Shown here: positions 16,444-24,879 of the stretch, piece by piece
How positions within the stretch are numbered: position 1 is the first letter of the stretch
Layout of the letters: each line of letters begins with the position of its first letter
Position numbers and translations under genes: made by a program
Origin: Aequorivita sublithincola DSM 14238
GTDB lineage: Bacteria; Bacteroidota; Bacteroidia; Flavobacteriales; Flavobacteriaceae
Reading direction: 5' to 3'
Assembly: GCF_000265385.1 (NCBI RefSeq)
Contig: NC_018013.1
Coordinates: forward strand, 1,701,001 to 1,765,000
Length of the DNA stretch: 64,000 bases
Notes under the pieces: generated by a model
What the model saw: only the letters and a program-made list of their open reading frames with translations
Told to the model about the DNA's origin: nothing
Database searches by the model: none

Positions 16444-17855
16444 TACACACACTATTTCAAATACTCGTTTTTCAAATACTGTTTTTGGCAGTTTATGATC
16501 TTTTTTTTAGGAAGGAAACTTTCTTCAATTTGAACAGAGTTTATCTATTGTTAACACCAATTTTAGGCTGTGTTTTACCATTTATAAGCTTAGAGTTTCT
16601 TCAACAAAACATTCCGAAGGAATATGTATTTCAGTTGCCAGCGGTTATTATTGGCGATACTTCTGAAACAATTTCAAGTGGAGTTTCATCGTGGTTTCCC
16701 AGTTTATTAGATTTCTGGTTTTTAGGAATGCTTCTCAGCGCATTGTTTTTCGGTTGGAAATTATACAAAATAGCAAAGTTGAAAATCGCTGGAACTGTGG
16801 AAAACTTCCCAAATTTTAAATTGGTGATTCTTCCCAAAACAGACACTGCATTTTCTTTTTTCAACTCAATATTTATTGGCGAAAACATTTCCGAAGAAAG
16901 CAAAGCCAGCATCATTTCTCACGAAAAAATTCACATAGAGCAAAAACATTCTCTAGACTTACTGTTTTTTGAAATTCTAAGAATTGTGTTTTGGTTCAAT
17001 CCAATGATTTATCTATTTCAGAATAGAATAGCCACTCTTCACGAATATATTGCTGATGCAAAAGTGACGCAGCAAAAAAGTAAAAAACAATACTATCAAA
17101 ATCTACTTTCGGAAGTATTTCAAACCGAAAAAATATCATTCATCAATACATTTTTCAATCAATCATTAATCAAAAAACGAATAATTATGTTACAAAAATC
17201 AAAATCCAGAAAAATCGCGCAACTTAAGTATTTACTATTGTTGCCAGCAATCTTCAGCATGTTATTTTACACAGCTTGCAGCGACGATCCAAAAGCCGAA
17301 GAAACGCAAACTGTAGAACAGTCAAATTCCGAAGTAATGAACAAAATCAATGAACTGGACGAAGCCATTATGAAAAAAGGCGAAATGACTCCAGAAGAAG
17401 AAAAAGCCTTGAAACTTTTAACAACAGAAGCACAACCAGGCGATAAAGTTTACACTTCCGTTCAGGAATATTTGGACGAAACAAAAGATCAAAACGAAGC
17501 AGATGTTCCTTTTGCAGCTATTGAAAAAGTGCCAGTTTTCCCTGGCTGCACAGGCGCTGATAATGAAGCTATGAAAAAGTGTATGTCTATGAATATTTCG
17601 CAATTTGTTGGCACCAATTTCAACACCGAGCTTGCCAATAGTTTAGGCTTGGTAGGCAGACAACGCATCGCCGTTCAATTCAAAATTGATAAAACTGGAA
17701 AAATAGTAGATGTTCGCGCGCGGGCTCCAAAACCAGAACTTGAAGCGGAAGCTGTTCGTATTGTAAAGTTACTTCCACAAATGCAACCCGGCGAGCAGAA
17801 AGGTGAAAAAGTAGGCGTACTCTATTCTTTACCTATTGTTTTTGATATAAAGTAA
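16440..17855 (+). CDS. BlaR1-like M56 membrane metalloprotease with TonB C-terminal domain
   Basis: 471 residues. Several N-terminal membrane segments surround a cytoplasmic M56 domain with the zinc motif HEKIH (residues 161-165) and downstream HEYIADAKV. A further membrane segment near residue 270 ends in the lipoprotein-like LFYTACSDD. The periplasmic C-terminal 110 residues form a TonB-like domain ('QRIAVQFKIDKTGKIVDVRA'). In flavobacteria such proteins sense envelope signals and trigger cleavage of the BlaI partner; the TonB-like part replaces the penicillin-sensor domain of BlaR1, so the ligand is probably not a beta-lactam. The gene overlaps the repressor gene by 4 bp and ends at a terminator. 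Confidence 0.85.
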   Translation: MIHTLFQILVFQILFLAVYDLFFRKETFFNLNRVYLLLTPILGCVLPFISLEFLQQNIPKEYVFQLPAVIIGDTSETISSGVSSWFPSLLDFWFLGMLLSALFFGWKLYKIAKLKIAGTVENFPNFKLVILPKTDTAFSFFNSIFIGENISEESKASIISHEKIHIEQKHSLDLLFFEILRIVFWFNPMIYLFQNRIATLHEYIADAKVTQQKSKKQYYQNLLSEVFQTEKISFINTFFNQSLIKKRIIMLQKSKSRKIAQLKYLLLLPAIFSMLFYTACSDDPKAEETQTVEQSNSEVMNKINELDEAIMKKGEMTPEEEKALKLLTTEAQPGDKVYTSVQEYLDETKDQNEADVPFAAIEKVPVFPGCTGADNEAMKKCMSMNISQFVGTNFNTELANSLGLVGRQRIAVQFKIDKTGKIVDVRARAPKPELEAEAVRIVKLLPQMQPGEQKGEKVGVLYSLPIVFDIK

Positions 17856-17877
17856 ATTTTTAATTACAATTATTACC

Positions 17878-17905
17878 AAAGCCGAAGAATTTCTTCGGCT
17901 TTTTT
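17878..17905 (+). terminator. Terminator of the BlaI/BlaR1-like operon
   Basis: AAAGCCGAAGAA/TTCTTCGGCTTT, a perfect 12-bp inverted repeat followed by T's, 22 bp after the stop codon. Confidence 0.85.
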
Positions 17906-17980
17906 GTTGAAATAATTTCTTCATGCTTCAAACCATTTAGTTTCAGTAAATTTGTACTTTTCAAGTTGAATTTTTTCTGA

Positions 17981-18460
17981 ATGATAAAGCGTTTCCATTT
18001 TGTTTTTCTTTTATTACTGGCAACCTCCTGTCAGTTTTTTGAGACCGAAAAAGTTTCTTCAGAAAATATCTATGAACAAGAAATGAAAACAATAAATTGG
18101 AAAGATGTGGATAGCTACCCATCTTTTTCAAACTGCGAAAACGCCTTAGAAAAACCCGAACAGAAGGAATGCTTCATTAACACTATATCTACACAGCTTT
18201 ACAAATCGCTTAACCACGAGGAAATTGTTGCAACTCGCGATATTTATGACACTATAAAAGTAAATTTTGAAGTGAGCAGCAAAGGCCAGCTTTCCATTCT
18301 CCAAATAAAAATGGACACCATTTTGCAGAAAGAATTCCCAAATTTGGAAATTTGGTTATTACAAAGCATCGATTCCTTAAAGCCAGTAGCACCAGCTTAT
18401 AAACGTGGCATTCCTGTGAAAACACAATTTACGTTGCCGGTTATTATTAGAACAAATTGA
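17981..18460 (+). CDS. Small lipoprotein with TonB-C-like domain
   Basis: 159 residues. The signal peptide ends in a lipobox (LATSC, Cys17). The rest contains 'SFSNCENALEKPEQKECF' and a C-terminal section 'TIKVNFEVSSKGQLSILQIK' to 'GIPVKTQFTLPVII', like the C-terminal domain of TonB family proteins and like the end of the preceding BlaR1-like protein. Without a membrane helix or proline-rich spacer it is not an energy transducer. It may be an accessory sensor for the pair upstream. A -7 box (TAAATTTG, 17947-17954) precedes it. Confidence 0.65.
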   Translation: MIKRFHFVFLLLLATSCQFFETEKVSSENIYEQEMKTINWKDVDSYPSFSNCENALEKPEQKECFINTISTQLYKSLNHEEIVATRDIYDTIKVNFEVSSKGQLSILQIKMDTILQKEFPNLEIWLLQSIDSLKPVAPAYKRGIPVKTQFTLPVIIRTN

Positions 18461-18476
18461 ATTTTCGATAAAGCAA

Positions 18477-19604
18477 TTATTGCTTTTTAAAACTACGACC
18501 CTTCCAAGCATAACTTCCGCATAAACTTCCAATTACAACCAAAACTGTTATAATAGCATACAGAAAAGGTTGCCAAATAAAGTTTAAGACTGAAATTTTT
18601 ACGTTGAAAAAACTAGAAGTTTGTTTTATTACAATATAATCGATGCTTATTTTAAAGAAGATTAAAAGTAGAAATAGAATAATATTTTCAGAATCGAAAA
18701 TCATTAAAAAAGGAATTGCCAAAATGGAAGCATTCACAAAAAGTACAAGCAAGCCTAATAAAAGTGAAGAAATATTCTTCTGTTTCGAAGTTTTTGAAGC
18801 CCAACGCACACGCTGATTAACAACCTTTTTCCAACTAAGTTGAGGTTTAGTAGAAACAACTACTTCTTTCGATTTTAGAAATTTAACCATTTCAGGAAAT
18901 GCTTTTTTCATCTTTTCCAATAGAAAAATATCGTCACCACTGGCAATGTGATCATTACCCGAAAAACCATTCACAAGTATAAATGCATCTTTTTTATACC
19001 CCAAATTTGCACCATTACTCAACAAAGGATTCCCAAAACCAAAGCTTCCAATAGTTACAGCTTGCAGACTTAGGCCGTCCAATTGTTGAAAATTTTCAAT
19101 AAAACTTCCGTCACTTTCATACACAACAGGACCGCAAACCATAACTGGATTATTTTTCTGAATGAATGCATCCAAGGTTTTCAACCAATTTTCAGGTAAT
19201 TCACAATCGGCATCTGTAGTTACAATCCATTCAAAATTTGAATTTTTTATGGCTTCGGAAATTGCGTCTTTTTTAGGAGAATTTGAAATACGATTGTTCT
19301 GAATAAGTTTTATTAAAAATTTACTTTTTTCAATTGCTGAACAAAGGATTGCTTCAGAAGTATCTTCGGAAGCGTCATTCACAAAAATGATTTCAAATAG
19401 TTCAGTAGAATAATTCAATGCTTCAATAGTTCTTAGAAGATATGGAAGGTTTTCTGCTTCGTTTCTAAAGGGAATTACAATACTAAAACGAGTTTTGTGA
19501 ATTATTTCTTCCGAAGAAAAAACGGATGCTTTTCTAAAACCATAAACCAATGCCATCATACAAATAAAGTATGCGCCAAAAAGAATTACAAAACCCCAAA
19601 TCAT
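18477..19604 (-). CDS. Membrane glycosyltransferase, family 2
   Basis: 375 residues. One N-terminal membrane helix is followed by a GT-A domain: 'FSIVIPFRNEAENL' (about 40-53), VNDASEDT (75-82), the metal-binding DAD at 131-133, 'ASGDDIFLLEKM', and QRVRW near residue 258. Two or three C-terminal membrane helices follow. It transfers a sugar from a nucleotide donor to a lipid or glycan at the inner membrane. It overlaps the flippase-like gene at 19601 by 4 bp, so the two probably act in one surface lipid or glycan pathway. Confidence 0.85.
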   Translation of the reverse strand: MIWGFVILFGAYFICMMALVYGFRKASVFSSEEIIHKTRFSIVIPFRNEAENLPYLLRTIEALNYSTELFEIIFVNDASEDTSEAILCSAIEKSKFLIKLIQNNRISNSPKKDAISEAIKNSNFEWIVTTDADCELPENWLKTLDAFIQKNNPVMVCGPVVYESDGSFIENFQQLDGLSLQAVTIGSFGFGNPLLSNGANLGYKKDAFILVNGFSGNDHIASGDDIFLLEKMKKAFPEMVKFLKSKEVVVSTKPQLSWKKVVNQRVRWASKTSKQKNISSLLLGLLVLFVNASILAIPFLMIFDSENIILFLLLIFFKISIDYIVIKQTSSFFNVKISVLNFIWQPFLYAIITVLVVIGSLCGSYAWKGRSFKKQ

Positions 19605-20557
19605 TGGGTAATTGGTTTATAGGTAAGCACGAAAAAACTTCCAAGAAATGCAGGAAATACAAAATTGAAAAGCCACATTGCAAGAACGGTACTCAAAACA
19701 ACCAACTCCGGAACTCCCGCAAAAGAAAACAACCAAACCGCCGCGCCACTGCGGATTACAACGTCAAAAATAAAAAGTGTTGGCACAATTGAAACTAATA
19801 AATACATTGCAAAAATTAACGGCATAGCTTCAAAAAAAGAAATGTTTGCGCCAAAAAAAAGTAACATTCCGTAAAACATTCCACTGAAAATTACATATCG
19901 AAATGCAGAAAATAATACAGTTTTAAACTTTATTTGAAACGGAATATTTCTGAAAAATTTTGTCTTTTTTGTTATTGAAAAACCTTTCAGCAAGAGTTCT
20001 TTTTCCTTAAAATAATAACCAATCGCAACCATTAAAATTACACCAATTCCAAAATAGCAAATTGTAGTAATTGAATAATTTATATTAAAATTCTTCAACA
20101 AATAAAATACCCCAAAAACACCGAAAAACCCCGTAACCAACATTTGAGTTGTACTAGAAAAGAAGTTTAGTAATAGTATTTTTTTCCGCTTTCTCGTTTC
20201 AAAAAAAAGCGCTTTTGCACCATATTCCCCGATTCTATTTGGTGTTGCCAATGAAACGGTCAATGAAGCCAAACTCTGTTTTAAGGCCGTTTTAAAATCT
20301 ATTTTTTCAATCGTTGAAACCAAAGTTTTCCATTTCAGAATTTCAAAAAACCAGTTGGCTGATGCTAAAAGCAGAAAGAATACTAATGAATAAATAGCAA
20401 TAGTTCCTTTTGAAATGATAGTCGTTATAAACTCACTAAAATCCAAGGAAGCATTATTCTTTAGGGTATAAAAAATGTATCCAAAAGTCACAGCAAGCAC
20501 CAAAACTTTCGTGGCGACAAGCAGATATTGTTTAGCTTTGTGGGATATGGCAATCAT
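19601..20557 (-). CDS. Lysylphosphatidylglycerol synthase-like (UPF0104) integral membrane protein
   Basis: 318 residues with about eight membrane helices. It has the 'SLATPNRIGEYGAKALFFE' stretch that is typical of the LPG synthase/flippase TM family (about residues 96-115). Proteins with only this membrane part and no synthase domain are thought to move lipids or lipid-linked intermediates across the inner membrane. It is translationally coupled to the GT2 gene (4-bp overlap) and divergent from ruvC. Confidence 0.75.
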   Translation of the reverse strand: MIAISHKAKQYLLVATKVLVLAVTFGYIFYTLKNNASLDFSEFITTIISKGTIAIYSLVFFLLLASANWFFEILKWKTLVSTIEKIDFKTALKQSLASLTVSLATPNRIGEYGAKALFFETRKRKKILLLNFFSSTTQMLVTGFFGVFGVFYLLKNFNINYSITTICYFGIGVILMVAIGYYFKEKELLLKGFSITKKTKFFRNIPFQIKFKTVLFSAFRYVIFSGMFYGMLLFFGANISFFEAMPLIFAMYLLVSIVPTLFIFDVVIRSGAAVWLFSFAGVPELVVLSTVLAMWLFNFVFPAFLGSFFVLTYKPITQ

Positions 20558-20572
20558 GATGCTAAAATACTA

Positions 20573-20592
20573 ATTCCTGCGAAAGCAGGAAT
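20573..20592. repeat. REP-like hairpin ATTCCTGC-GAAA-GCAGGAAT
   Basis: A perfect 8-bp stem with a GAAA tetraloop between the divergent flippase-like and ruvC starts. This type of REP hairpin is widespread in bacterial genomes. Confidence 0.7.
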
Positions 20593-20602
20593 CTCTATTG
20601 AA

Positions 20603-21160
20603 ATGGAAACTAAAACAGAAAAAATAATTTTAGGAATAGATCCCGGAACCACAATTATGGGTTTCGGTCTTATAAAAGTGGTTGGCAAACAGATGCAGTT
20701 TTTACAACTGAACGAACTTCAGCTTAAAAAATACGACGACCACTACCTGAAATTAAAACTAATTTTTGAACGTACCATAGAACTAATAGACACCCACAAC
20801 CCAGACGAAATTGCTATTGAAGCACCTTTCTTCGGAAAGAATGTTCAGTCTATGTTAAAATTGGGTCGTGCACAAGGTGTAGCAATGGCGGCTGGACTTT
20901 CAAGAGAAATTCCGATAACAGAATATTCGCCAAAAAAGATAAAAATGGCAATTACAGGAAACGGAAACGCTAGTAAAGAACAAGTGGCTAAAATGCTTCA
21001 AAGTCTTTTAAACCTAAAAGAACTTCCAAAAAACCTAGATAGCACCGACGGACTTGCTGCTGCGGTTTGCCATTTCTACAATTCAGGAAAAATGGAAACA
21101 GGTAAAAGCTATACCGGTTGGGCGGCTTTTGTAAAACAGAATGAAGACAGGATTAAGTAG
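20603..21160 (+). CDS. ruvC: Holliday junction resolvase RuvC
   Basis: 185 residues. Catalytic acidic residues are in GIDPGT near the N-terminus, IAIEAPFF in the middle, and the C-terminal DSTDGLAAAVCHF pair. 'SMLKLGRAQGVAMAAG' is a RuvC hallmark. It cuts four-way junctions during recombinational repair, guided by RuvAB, which is not in the window. The ATG at 20603 is preferred over an in-frame ATG at 20528, because the extra 25 residues would be encoded partly by the REP hairpin. Confidence 0.93.
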   Translation: METKTEKIILGIDPGTTIMGFGLIKVVGKQMQFLQLNELQLKKYDDHYLKLKLIFERTIELIDTHNPDEIAIEAPFFGKNVQSMLKLGRAQGVAMAAGLSREIPITEYSPKKIKMAITGNGNASKEQVAKMLQSLLNLKELPKNLDSTDGLAAAVCHFYNSGKMETGKSYTGWAAFVKQNEDRIK

Positions 21161-21255
21161 GCAGTTTTCAGTTGCAGTTAGCAGTATTTCCAACTAATCT
21201 CTGAACCTTCGCCAATCAAAACAATTTCCTCTGTGCCCTCTGTGCCTCTGTGGTA
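21160..21255. repeat. Heptamer tract plus 'CCTCTGTG' repeat between convergent genes
   Basis: GGCAGTT, TTCAGTT, GCAGTTA and GCAGTAT follow at 7-bp steps from 21160. Then 21227-21255 carries CCTCTGTG three times, a relative of the perfect inverted repeat at 32129-32182. Confidence 0.5.
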
Positions 21256-21271
21256 AACTCTCAGAGGAACT

Positions 21272-22330
21272 CTAATTCCGAGAAACCCAATCATCCACAA
21301 TATGCGAAATTTCTTTGGCTTCCTGTAGCTCAATAATTTCTATATCAACTTTTCGTTTTAAATCGCTACCAATAGGAAATACAAAACCGTAATATTGAGG
21401 CTCAATTTTTCGTTTGCTCAACACAAAATCATCCTTGTCTTTTGATTCAAAAATGTATTCAAGTGGTATTTGGTCATAAATAAGTGCATCCACTTTTTTG
21501 TTTAAAAGCATTTCGTACCCTTCAGCAACAGAATGAACAGCTATTGGTGTACCATCAACATTAAGCACACGGTCCATTATTTTTTTATAGTCGGGCACAG
21601 CAACTTTTTTGCCTTCCAATTGCTGCATACTTGTTATGGTTTTGTCTTCACGTGTGGTCATTGAAAGCGTTGTGGCAATTCCAGCAACAAAAGAGGTTGC
21701 TAAAATCAACGAAATTATCATCCACGAGCCCATCACAAACCTTCCGGCGGGAGTTCGCGGCGCATAATCGCCATAACCAACGGTAGTCATGGTTGTGATT
21801 GCCAGCCAAATACCAATACCAACTCCCTGATGCATATGTTTTCCGTATTCGTCCTTGAATTTTCTGCCTTCCACCAACCAAAATACAAAGCCAACAATGG
21901 TAAGTACTAGTAAAAGACCGAGTACACCAAATAGAAATGTTTTTGAAAAAATAGGCCGTACTTTATCCCAAAAAGTAAGTTCTTGTTTAGGAGCTAAAAC
22001 CGCCATTTCCGTATCATAATAAGGTTGTGAAAACGAAATTTCTGTTGCACGCTCCACATTTATCGTAGTTGGACCTATTAGAATATCTATTTCGTGGTTT
22101 TTTGCAGCGGCAATCCCATCTTCCACTGAAGCGAATTCTTGATACGAATATTTTAGATTGAGGTTGAACGCAATTTCCTTCCAAATATCAAAAACAATCC
22201 CATCTTCTTTGTCGTCGTGCATCACAAAAGGCGCCGAGCCCGCATAGCCAACCCGTATATTTTTTTCGTCGGTTTGTCCAATTGATACTATGGAACAGAA
22301 AAGAAAGATTGACAATAGAAAATGACGCAT
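21272..22330 (-). CDS. GluR0-like ligand-gated potassium channel
   Basis: 352 residues with a signal peptide (1-19). A periplasmic type-3 solute-binding lobe (about 24-120, 'EIDILIGPTT') is split by a channel module: a membrane helix (130-152), a pore loop with the potassium selectivity filter TTVGYGD (182-188), and a second helix (198-222). The second binding lobe follows (about 230-350). This S1-TM1-P-TM2-S2 order is the layout of prokaryotic glutamate receptor channels such as GluR0. It would open to a small periplasmic solute, possibly an amino acid. It stands alone and is convergent with ruvC. Confidence 0.85.
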   Translation of the reverse strand: MRHFLLSIFLFCSIVSIGQTDEKNIRVGYAGSAPFVMHDDKEDGIVFDIWKEIAFNLNLKYSYQEFASVEDGIAAAKNHEIDILIGPTTINVERATEISFSQPYYDTEMAVLAPKQELTFWDKVRPIFSKTFLFGVLGLLLVLTIVGFVFWLVEGRKFKDEYGKHMHQGVGIGIWLAITTMTTVGYGDYAPRTPAGRFVMGSWMIISLILATSFVAGIATTLSMTTREDKTITSMQQLEGKKVAVPDYKKIMDRVLNVDGTPIAVHSVAEGYEMLLNKKVDALIYDQIPLEYIFESKDKDDFVLSKRKIEPQYYGFVFPIGSDLKRKVDIEIIELQEAKEISHIVDDWVSRN

Positions 22331-22482
22331 AAAGTATTGAGTTTTTGAATTAATTTGAAGTTAGCCTTTTTAAATGAAGAACCTCAATTTCGGTAAAAAT
22401 AATAAGTAATTTTGAGGACTCATGAGAATTTTAGCTTTTTCGCTACTGGCAATTCTTTTAAAACCGAAGTGTTTCTTTAAAT

Positions 22483-23691
22483 ATGAAGAATAATTCAGAA
22501 AATATTGAAAGCAATACAAATGGAGCAGGAATCTACATTCACATCCCCTTCTGCAAACAAGCCTGCCATTACTGCGATTTCCACTTTTCAACTTCAATAA
22601 AGAAAAAGGGAGAATTAGTAGATGCCCTTTGTAAAGAATTAGTGCTTCGTAGAGATGAAATTGAAGGAAGAATTGAAACAATTTATTTCGGTGGCGGAAC
22701 TCCAAGCTTACTTTCTTCGGAAGAATTAAAGCAGATTTTTAAAGCAATTTACGAAAATTATAAAGTTTCCGAAAACCCAGAAATCACGCTAGAAGCCAAT
22801 CCAGATGATTTAATAGATGTCAGTCTGAGCGCATCCGATAGCTATCGGATCGAAGACCTTTCGAAGATCAAATTAAAGGCATTAAAGGAAGCAGGAATCA
22901 ACCGTTTAAGCATCGGAATTCAATCCTTTTTTCAAGAAGACCTAAAACTAATGAATCGCGCCCACAATGCAACAGAAGCTTTGGGATGTATTGCGGAAGC
23001 AAAGAAATATTTCGAAAACATAAGCATCGATTTAATCTACGGAATTCCAGGAATGACTAACGAACGGTGGAAAAAAAATCTTGAAATAGCTTTAAATCTT
23101 GACGTGCCTCATCTTTCGTGTTACGCTTTAACTGTTGAGCCGAAAACGGCTTTAAAAAAATTCATCGATAAAGGAATTGTGCCACCAGTTGATGAAGATG
23201 TGGCAAAACAACACTATGAAATTTTAGTTGAAGAAACCGAAAAAGCAGGTTTGGATAATTATGAGTTTTCAAATTTTGGAAAACCTGGATTCCATTCTAG
23301 AAATAATACGGCCTATTGGGAAGGAAAACCATATTTGGGCATCGGCCCTTCAGCACACGGTTATGACGGAAAATCACGAACTTGGAATGTATCAAATAAC
23401 ACAAAATATATTAAAAGTATAGAAGCTGGAATACTACCTTCAGAATCCGAAACCCTTTCGAAAAAAGATAAATACAATGAATATATTATGACTGGATTGC
23501 GAACCAAAAAAGGTGTTTCGTTGGAAAAAATTGAAAGTGATTTTGGAAAAAACTATTCAGAGTATTTATTGAAACAAGCTGAAAATCCTATAAGAAACGA
23601 ATTTTTAATTCTTGAAAACCAAACTTTAAAAGTTTCAAAAAAAGGAAAATTTTTGAGTGATGGGATTGCTAGTGATTTGTTTTGCGTATAA
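22483..23691 (+). CDS. hemW: HemW-type radical SAM protein with in-frame palindromic insert
   Basis: 402 residues. The radical SAM motif CKQACHYC (Cys24, Cys28, Cys31) binds a 4Fe-4S cluster. GGGTPSLLS, INRLSIGIQSF, DLIYGIPGM and the C-terminal HemN_C part (GLRTKKGVSLE) fit HemW, a haem chaperone long annotated as oxygen-independent coproporphyrinogen oxidase. Residues about 113-130, between NPDDL and the INRLSIG strand, come from a palindromic repeat. This makes that loop some 16-18 residues longer than usual. The reading frame stays open through it, so the protein is probably functional. Confidence 0.88.
   Translation: MKNNSENIESNTNGAGIYIHIPFCKQACHYCDFHFSTSIKKKGELVDALCKELVLRRDEIEGRIETIYFGGGTPSLLSSEELKQIFKAIYENYKVSENPEITLEANPDDLIDVSLSASDSYRIEDLSKIKLKALKEAGINRLSIGIQSFFQEDLKLMNRAHNATEALGCIAEAKKYFENISIDLIYGIPGMTNERWKKNLEIALNLDVPHLSCYALTVEPKTALKKFIDKGIVPPVDEDVAKQHYEILVEETEKAGLDNYEFSNFGKPGFHSRNNTAYWEGKPYLGIGPSAHGYDGKSRTWNVSNNTKYIKSIEAGILPSESETLSKKDKYNEYIMTGLRTKKGVSLEKIESDFGKNYSEYLLKQAENPIRNEFLILENQTLKVSKKGKFLSDGIASDLFCV
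22819..22866. repeat. Palindromic element inside hemW
   Basis: The block starts GTCAGTCTGAGCGCA, matching the intergenic element at 6973. It then holds the perfect 18-bp palindrome ATCCGATAGCTATCGGAT (22833-22850) and a TCGAAGA repeat. It is read in frame as DVSLSASDSYRIEDLS within HemW. Confidence 0.75.
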
Positions 23692-23693
23692 AC

Positions 23694-23737
23694 CTAACAG
23701 GTGTCATTGCGAGGCACAAAGTAATCTAGCCTGTTAG
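23694..23737. repeat. REP-like element with 8-bp terminal inverted repeats
   Basis: CTAACAGG at 23694-23701 and CCTGTTAG at 23730-23737 flank GTCATTGCGAGGCACAAAGT, a sequence type common as an intergenic repeat in Bacteroidota. It lies just after the hemW stop. Confidence 0.6.
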
Positions 23738-23776
23738 ATTTTAGATTTTTGTATCTTTAATCTTCAAAATTTACAA

Positions 23777-24523
23777 ATGAAAACCACAATTCAAATAAAC
23801 AATCAAATCATCGAAGTTGATCTTTCCAAACCATTGGATATTTCGATCCCATTGCAAGCTTCCGAGGAAAATCCGCTGGCGTGGTATCTAAAAGAACCGG
23901 TCATTGAACCTGTAATTATGGGCGATTGGACGGCAAAAGTTTCTGAAGGCGCTTCGGTAAACTTTAATAATATATTTTTCAATCCACACGCCCACGGCAC
24001 GCATACCGAATGTTTTGGGCATATTTCTAAAGAATTTCATTCGGTAAATGAAGCTTTAAAAACCTTCTTTTTTTTAGCTGAAGTAACTTCAGTAAAACCT
24101 GAAAAAGTTGGCGAAGACGAAATCATTTCCGAAGAAAGTATCCGTAAAGCTTTAAACGGAAAAACACCCGAAGCAATAGTAATCATAACACTTCCGAATA
24201 CTTCAGATAAAAAATCAAAACATTGGTCAAACACCAATTGGCCATTTCTTCACGAAAAAGCAGCTTTGTTTTTAAGAGAAATTGGGGTGAAACATTTATT
24301 GATAGACCTTCCTTCCGTAGACAAAGAAATGGACGAAGGCAAGCTTTTGGCGCACAAAGCGTTTTGGAATTATCCCGAAAAGCCTCGCGAAGATTGTACA
24401 ATAACAGAGCTAGTTTATGTTCCAGATTCAGTTGCAGATGGGAATTATCTTTTGAATCTGCAAATCGCTTCCTTTCATAACGATGCTTCACCAAGTAAAC
24501 CAGTTTTATATAAAATTATTTAA
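23777..24523 (+). CDS. Cyclase family (kynurenine formamidase-like) metal-dependent hydrolase
   Basis: A 248-residue cytoplasmic protein. The metal-binding signature HAHGTHTECFGH (about residues 72-83) is the HxGTHxE...H motif of the cyclase/KynB family. 'DLSKPLDISIPL' at the N-terminus and HLLIDLPSVD later also fit. Members hydrolyse amide or lactone bonds using zinc or manganese. No tryptophan-degradation genes are near, so kynurenine need not be the substrate. It begins a four-gene unit; the next ATG follows the stop after one base. Confidence 0.8.
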   Translation: MKTTIQINNQIIEVDLSKPLDISIPLQASEENPLAWYLKEPVIEPVIMGDWTAKVSEGASVNFNNIFFNPHAHGTHTECFGHISKEFHSVNEALKTFFFLAEVTSVKPEKVGEDEIISEESIRKALNGKTPEAIVIITLPNTSDKKSKHWSNTNWPFLHEKAALFLREIGVKHLLIDLPSVDKEMDEGKLLAHKAFWNYPEKPREDCTITELVYVPDSVADGNYLLNLQIASFHNDASPSKPVLYKII

Positions 24524-24524
24524 A

Positions 24525-24875
24525 ATGAAAACTACTATAAGACTTGAAGAATTGGCACAATTCATTTTAGGAATTGTACTTTTTTCACAGCTTGATTACG
24601 CGTGGTGGTGGTTTCCAGCATTAATCCTGACCCCAGATATTGGAGCAGTTGGGTATTTAATTAACACAAAGGTCGGTGCTTTCACCTACAATTTTTTTCA
24701 TCATAAAGCTGTGGCAATTGCGGTAGGTTTGTGCGCTTTCTACCTCGATAATTCGCTGTTAATTTTAATAGGTGTAATTTTGTTCTCCCACGCGGCTTTA
24801 GATAGAATTTTCGGGTATGGATTGAAATATCCTGACAGTTTTAAAAACACGCATTTGGGCGATATAGGTAAATAA
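24525..24875 (+). CDS. DUF4260 small membrane protein
   Basis: 116 residues with about three hydrophobic segments and the DUF4260 features 'FPALILTPDIGAVGYL' and 'HAALDRIFGYGLKYPDSFKNTHLG'. The function is unknown; it should sit in the inner membrane. The ATG at 24525 is preferred, as an upstream ATG at 24483 lies inside the cyclase gene and adds residues foreign to the family. It is cotranscribed with the genes on both sides. Confidence 0.8.
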   Translation: MKTTIRLEELAQFILGIVLFSQLDYAWWWFPALILTPDIGAVGYLINTKVGAFTYNFFHHKAVAIAVGLCAFYLDNSLLILIGVILFSHAALDRIFGYGLKYPDSFKNTHLGDIGK

Positions 24876-24879
24876 TAAT

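Noticed and set aside
16440..17855. Beta-lactam sensor BlaR1 proper
   Set aside because: The periplasmic part is a TonB-like domain, not a penicillin-binding sensor, and no beta-lactamase is near.
20528..20602. Longer N-terminus for RuvC from ATG at 20528
   Set aside because: The added 25 residues are encoded partly by a REP hairpin, and RuvC proteins start just before the GIDPGT strand.
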